A stretch of 64,000 nucleotides of DNA from Nissolia schottii (Eukaryota > Streptophyta > Magnoliopsida > Fabales > Fabaceae), in NCBI GenBank assembly GCA_003254905.1, contig QANU01044531.1, positions 1 through 64,000 on the forward strand, given 5' to 3'. The first letter of the stretch is position 1. Every line of letters starts with the position of its first letter. The position numbers and the translations under genes were made by a program. The notes beneath the pieces were generated by a model. That model was not told where the DNA came from. It worked only from the letters and a program-made list of their open reading frames with translations, and searched no databases. Of the stretch, positions 61,057-64,000 are shown piece by piece.

Positions 61057-61118
61057 AGAATGTACGGAAAGCCTCAAGCAGTGTGTAGTAGTTACACAAG
61101 ACAGTCCAAAAATACCAA

Positions 61119-64000
61119 ATGGAAGAAGCAATTGGCTGGCTGTTTCTCCTGTGCTTGTTTCTATTTCTTTCTAGAAGATTCATAAGAGGGAGCCAAGACA
61201 AGCACACAAACCTGCCACCAAGCCCACCTTCTTTACCAATCATAGGGCACCTTCACCTCATAAAACAACCCCTTCACCGAAGCCTCCATAAGCTCACAGA
61301 GAAGTATGGCCACGTCATCTTCCTCAAGTTTGGGACACGTAAGGTCCTTGTTGTCTCTTCACCTTCGGCGGTAGAAGAATGCTTCACAAAGAATGACATC
61401 ACTTTCGCAAACCGTCCCAAAACACTGTCCGGGAAACATCTCGATTACAACTATAAGACGATGGCGTCCGCTTCCTACGGCGACCATTGGCGCAACCTCC
61501 GGCGTCTGGCTACCTTGGAGCTCTTCTCCGCGAACCGTCTCGCCACGTTTGGGAGGGTTCGAGAGGAAGAGGTCCGTTTGTTGGTGAAGCAAATATTTGA
61601 AGAGTGCAAAAACAAGACAATGCCATCAAAGGTGGAACTGAGGCCAAGACTTTTAGAGCTTACTTTCAATATCATAATGAGGATGATTTCCGGTAAACGG
61701 TATTACGGCAAGGATGCGGCGGCCGAAGAAGAAGGGAAGGAATTCCAGATTCTGATGAAGGAGTTCCTGAAGCTTCTAGGAAGTGGGAATTTGAACGATT
61801 TTCTCCCGATACTGCAAAGGGTTGATTTCCAAGGGGTGGAAAAGAGGATGGTGAAGTTGATGAACAAGTTGGACCGCTTCCTTCAGAGACTCATTGATGA
61901 GCACCAGAGAAACAGGAGGATCATGACCACTGCAGTGGCAAACAATAACATTAATAACATGACTCTGATTGATGTTATGTTGAATTTACAACACACGGAA
62001 CCTGAGTTCTACACCCATGAAACTGTGAAAGGAGTTATTGTGGTAAGAAGTTTAATTCATTTTTTAACAAATCCTACGTAGTGCATGACATTTTAAGTAG
62101 TAGGTGAGAGAGTGAACTATTTTTAGTTATGTGACAAAAGATTTGATTTGATGATCTGTAAAGTAATTTTACATTAACAATAGACATCAATTAAACTAAT
62201 AATCAATTTACTAAATAAGAATTATAGTTTTCAATATTTAGTTTATATTAATTATCCGTGCAATGCACGGATCATATAATTAGTGGAAGAAAACAAATTC
62301 TTACACTTAAAGCACCTAAATTATTTTTCTTATTTATAAATAAGTGAGATCGACTGCTATAATTTTTTCAAGCATCACTATAACTTCTTTTAAATAATTG
62401 GATGGTAGTGTAGTTTCCCTTTTTACATTATAATACATAACTATTTTTTTTAAACTCCTAGTTTTTTTTTCAATCTATTAACAGTTTTAAACTTTTTTAT
62501 CATGATTCTTGATTTCTTATTTTTCTATAACAACTAAGCATTTCATGAAGTTATAAAATTACTTATTTGATATATAAAATTAGTAGGCCTTAAAAACTAT
62601 GAGAATTAAAAATTTAATTTAAGCTTTATACTATTTTTTCTACCATAATAATCAATATAATTATTATGTTAATAATTTTATATAATTTTTTTATTACTTA
62701 CCATATTTAACATAATATATCTTTATAAAATATACCATTTTCTTAATTTAATTTCAAAATTACAGGATATTTTAGAAAAATTAATAAAAAATTTATCTGC
62801 TTAAGGTTTTAATTAATAAAAAATTAAATAAAATAATTTAAAAGTGAATTATATGTATTTATTATTATGATAGTAAAAATGGATTAGAGGTTAAATGCAA
62901 TTTTTTACTTTTCATATTTTCTAAGACATACTAGTTTTTATATAAAATATATATAATTAATATTGTAAACTAGAAAATACTTAATTGTTACCGAAAAATA
63001 AAAGATAAGAGTGATAATAAAAATTTTCATTTTTTTAAAAAGAAACTACAGAAAAATAGGAGTTATAGTTTCAAAAAAAAAAAAGTCTGACTGAAGAAAG
63101 AAGAAAATTATAATATAAAAATTAAATAAAATTTAATTAAAAATGAGACAATAGAACATCTTTAAAATTCTAATAAATATTATATTTCAAAAGTATATAA
63201 AATATATATTAAATTCATCCTTCAAACTTTTTTTATTGTCATGACAATGAATTTAAGTTGGATTAAATTATTTTATTTATTTTTCTTAAAACTTAATCTA
63301 ATCTATTTTGAAAAAATATTGAAGTTAAATATTTTCATTAATTTAATTAAGAAAAGTAAGGAAGGGTATTTTAGAGAAATTATTATCTAGAAGTGTTGAG
63401 TGAGAGTGACAATAGACAAAAGGGGGTGGCTATAATAAATTGTATGTCTCATTAAAATCTCATCACATAATAAATAAAATGTAGTCGAGGCAGTATCTCA
63501 CTAATAATGAGTACAAATAATATTTCTATTTTAGTGCCTCAAATTCTAACCAAACAAAAAATTGTCCAAATAATTAGTAGCCGTTTGAGATATGGATCAC
63601 ATTCTTGATTCATAGAATAATTCTCTTATCTTACATTGGTTAATCAAAAGGCTTAATCAATTATTTACCAAATAACAATAAAAGACTTGATCAATTACAA
63701 ATAGTATTGATTAACTTAGTGGGCCTTCCGCTCATGTGTACATCACATGACTTATATTCAATTCTCAAGTTTTTTTTTTATTATTATTGTTATTATTAAT
63801 GAGTGATATGTAATACCTTTGCTTATGAGATGCGTATTTCCTTCAACTTAAACTTTTATGATAAAAACTTATGTAGACAATGCTCATAGCTGGCTCAGAA
63901 AGTTCGACTAATACTTTAGAATGGGCAATGTCACTTCTCCTCAACAACCCCGAAACAATGAACAAACTTAAGGTTGAGATAGACACTTACGTGGGACATG
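61119..64000 (+). CDS. Cytochrome P450, CYP81 family-like, gene D (3' end beyond window)
   Basis: Exon 1 (61119-62042) gives 308 residues and ends at a GTAAGA donor. Exon 2 begins at 63877 after ATGTAG and runs off the window. The start MEEAIGWLFLLCLFLFL gives a membrane anchor, followed by LPPSPPSLPIIGHLHLIKQP, the C-helix SYGDHWRNLRR (Trp and Arg that contact heme propionate) and EFQILMKEFLKLLGSG. An insert KRYYGKDAAAEEEG lies after the RMISG motif, longer than in genes A and B. In the I-helix the usual AGTETS reads AGSESS (Ala313-Ser318), so the conserved oxygen-activating Thr positions differ. The visible part has no stop or frameshift. Function as for the sister genes; the substrate is unknown. 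Confidence 0.88.
62043..63876 (+). other. Intron 1 of P450 gene D
   Basis: A 1.8-kb, very AT-rich intron with a GTAAGA donor and ATGTAG acceptor. No gene or transposon end was recognised. The donor-proximal and acceptor-proximal 50 bases resemble those of genes A and B, but the middle is unrelated. Confidence 0.7.

Larger units (their letters stand above)
59441..61118 (+). repeat. Three partial copies of the P450 upstream region
   Basis: A block containing CCCTAATTCTTTTAA, GAGGTTT and ACTTTCTCTTTGACAACTTC occurs near 59483, 59994 and 60868. A second block (TTGAACTCTT.ATAATTTG through TTTTTACTAGCGAGCC) occurs at about 59790-59915 and 60651-60778. The third promoter copy leads directly to P450 gene D. 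The duplications show repeated unequal exchange in the array. Confidence 0.75.

Overview
The window looks like nuclear DNA of a dicot, most probably a legume such as soybean or a relative. It is AT-rich, its genes are split by AG-bounded introns, and it carries plant transposon types (Stowaway-like and Mutator-like MITEs, a solo LTR, a CACTA end). The species guess is inference. Three single N characters (1520, 2781, 55181) mark assembly joins.

Layout. (1) 1-13.8 kb, plus strand: a tandem family of short-chain dehydrogenases of the cinnamoyl-CoA-reductase-like / phenylacetaldehyde-reductase type. Two copies have complete six-exon reading frames (2399-5280 and 7024-9373) and two are decayed (1-1501 and 11031-13765). 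The first 321 bases of the window recur exactly at 2460-2780 and stop at an N, so gene order here may be an assembly artefact. (2) 14.3-19.0 kb, minus strand: a complete 14-exon AXR1-type regulatory subunit of the NEDD8/RUB-activating enzyme. (3) 21.0-24.1 kb, minus strand: a five-exon coiled-coil protein of unknown role. (4) 24-30.5 kb: AT-rich intergenic DNA with a 227-bp Mutator-like MITE. (5) 30.6-34.5 kb, minus strand: a complete eight-exon chloroplast ferredoxin-sulfite reductase. (6) 35-39.4 kb: transposon debris, including an LTR-like border, a captured LRR fragment, an array of GTTTGTGCA-type repeats and a P450 3' end. (7) 39.4-64 kb, plus strand: a tandem array of CYP81-type cytochrome P450 genes. 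Two are complete (40285-43491, 49762-51978), one runs off the right edge (61119 on), and there are several wrecks. One wreck shows exon 2 of one copy fused to exon 1 of the next; another has a solo LTR next to its intron 1 acceptor. (8) 56.7-60.5 kb: telomere-like repeats, an acidic coding remnant, a CACTA right end and duplicated P450 upstream blocks.

The two tandem families, NADPH-dependent reductases and P450s, are typical of plant specialised metabolism. AXR1 (protein neddylation) and sulfite reductase (sulfur assimilation) are conserved single-copy-type housekeeping genes between them. I see no prokaryote-style operon, CRISPR array or rRNA, and no tRNA I could support. Exon boundaries were read by eye from splice signals, frame continuity and comparison with paralogs inside the window.
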